The position numbers and the translations under genes were made by a program. Under the pieces are notes generated by a model. The model made no database searches and was not told the DNA's origin. It worked only from the letters and a program-made list of their open reading frames with translations. A stretch of 39,395 bases of DNA from a virus: the IMG/VR virus record IMGVR_UViG_3300031772_000104, positions 1 through 39,395 of that record, one strand, 5' to 3'. Below are positions 38,730 through 39,395 of this stretch, piece after piece (the stretch's first letter is position 1; each line of letters opens with the position of its first letter).

Positions 38730-39395
38730 GCGTCACGAATTCCTTCTTCTCCGATTGATATTACCACGTCGCTCACGGGGTCTTCTGGACTATCTATCAT
38801 TCGCGCGGTAGACCTGCCGGGTTTACCTTTTTTCAGATACACTCTATATGTTGAAGTGTGCCCTATGATATGTCCACCTACTGGCTTGGTCGGGTCCATG
38901 AACGGGGGCAGTGCTGGATTGGTGAGGACTTGATTGGTCACGGCTACTGCGGCATTATGAAGGTATGCGAAATGAAGCAAATCATGCATGTGCTTATTCA
39001 GCAATCCCTGTCTCTCAGATAGATTTCCCCTTCCGATATACTCCGACCTGAAGTGCGCTACCAACGAGTCGACTATGACTAATTTGACCGGGACCTTCTC
39101 TGCTAATTCTGGAGCCTTCTTCTCTATCAATAGAATCTGGTGCGCTGCATTGAATGCTTTTGCGATATGTATCTTGTCATTGGTTTCGTCAACATCCAGC
39201 CCGTGTGCTTTCGCCATATCCTCAATTCTTCGGGGTCTGAATGTGTTCTCAGTATCTACTACTATGACGTGCCCGTTCAATCCTCCTTGGTCCTCGGGCA
39301 TGGTAGCGTTGACCGCTAATTGAAAACATAATTGCGTCTTACCGCTACCGAACTCTCCGAAGAACTCGACGATAGAGGTGGTCTCAATCCCGCCC
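38726..39395 (-). CDS. radA: RadA recombinase, 5' end cut by window edge
   Basis: Archaeal RecA/Rad51-family strand-exchange protein. The open frame runs past 39395 and ends at 38726, giving 222 complete codons. Walker A is GEFGSGKTQ (around 39345), the Walker B region LVIVDSLVAHF, and the C-terminal part TNQVLTNP...GHIIGHTSTYRVYLKK...RMIDSPEDP matches RadA. An ATG at 39301 is internal, not the start. It likely supports replication-linked recombination with the RusA resolvase. Confidence 0.95.
   Translation of the reverse strand, partial: GGIETTSIVEFFGEFGSGKTQLCFQLAVNATMPEDQGGLNGHVIVVDTENTFRPRRIEDMAKAHGLDVDETNDKIHIAKAFNAAHQILLIEKKAPELAEKVPVKLVIVDSLVAHFRSEYIGRGNLSERQGLLNKHMHDLLHFAYLHNAAVAVTNQVLTNPALPPFMDPTKPVGGHIIGHTSTYRVYLKKGKPGRSTARMIDSPEDPVSDVVISIGEEGIRDA

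Noticed and set aside
1-39395. CRISPR array or transposase
   Set aside because: No regularly spaced repeats and no transposase motifs were seen; the mobile elements are inteins and HNH genes.

Overview
The window looks like part of the genome of a tailed (Caudoviricetes-like) virus that infects an archaeon. The archaeal signs are a PCNA sliding clamp, a RadA recombinase, a family B DNA polymerase, AT-rich TATA-like promoters, and a tRNA gene carrying an intron at the position usual in archaea. The viral signs are a large terminase, a portal protein, a ChaB/XkdF-type prohead protease, a RusA resolvase and a dense tRNA array. There is no rRNA, CRISPR array or cellular housekeeping block. The species cannot be fixed from this sequence. 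Almost every gene lies on the minus strand, so the window is best read from right to left; one short gene near 37.2-37.7 kb is on the plus strand.

From the right end: RadA (cut by the edge), a small membrane protein, a cupin, a short unknown gene, the lone plus-strand membrane coiled-coil gene, then the terminase large subunit, split in frame by two LAGLIDADG inteins. Next come a PD-(D/E)XK nuclease, a P-loop ATPase with no standard start codon, RusA, several small DNA-binding or zinc-ribbon proteins, dCMP deaminase and PCNA. A morphogenesis block follows (28.9-23.3 kb), with a HEXXH metalloprotease, its paralogous neighbour and the portal.

A surface-glycan cassette (23.2-18.7 kb) holds GT4 and GT2 glycosyltransferases, an FkbM methyltransferase and a GDP-mannose dehydratase-like enzyme. 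An HNH gene sits on the stub of a second epimerase gene. DNA polymerase B, two unknown genes, a secreted-type glycoside hydrolase and a small membrane protein follow. A tRNA array (12.85-9.45 kb) contains 21 tRNA genes or tRNA-like genes plus fragments, and is invaded by several HNH endonuclease genes. The left end carries a 548-aa protein, a 1932-aa protein with an embedded HD phosphohydrolase domain, and the prohead protease. The capsid gene would be expected just beyond the left edge.

The most unusual points are: two inteins at the Walker A and coupling motifs of TerL; three tRNAs with C instead of the near-universal U at position 33; HNH genes sitting on broken tRNA and epimerase genes; an inverted repeat with a six-codon leader ORF before one gene; and a repeated ATACATATATA box that often lies closer to the start codon than a normal archaeal TATA box would. 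A second promoter type, TTTAAATAC(T/C)TG, appears in front of the glycan cassette and nuclease genes.
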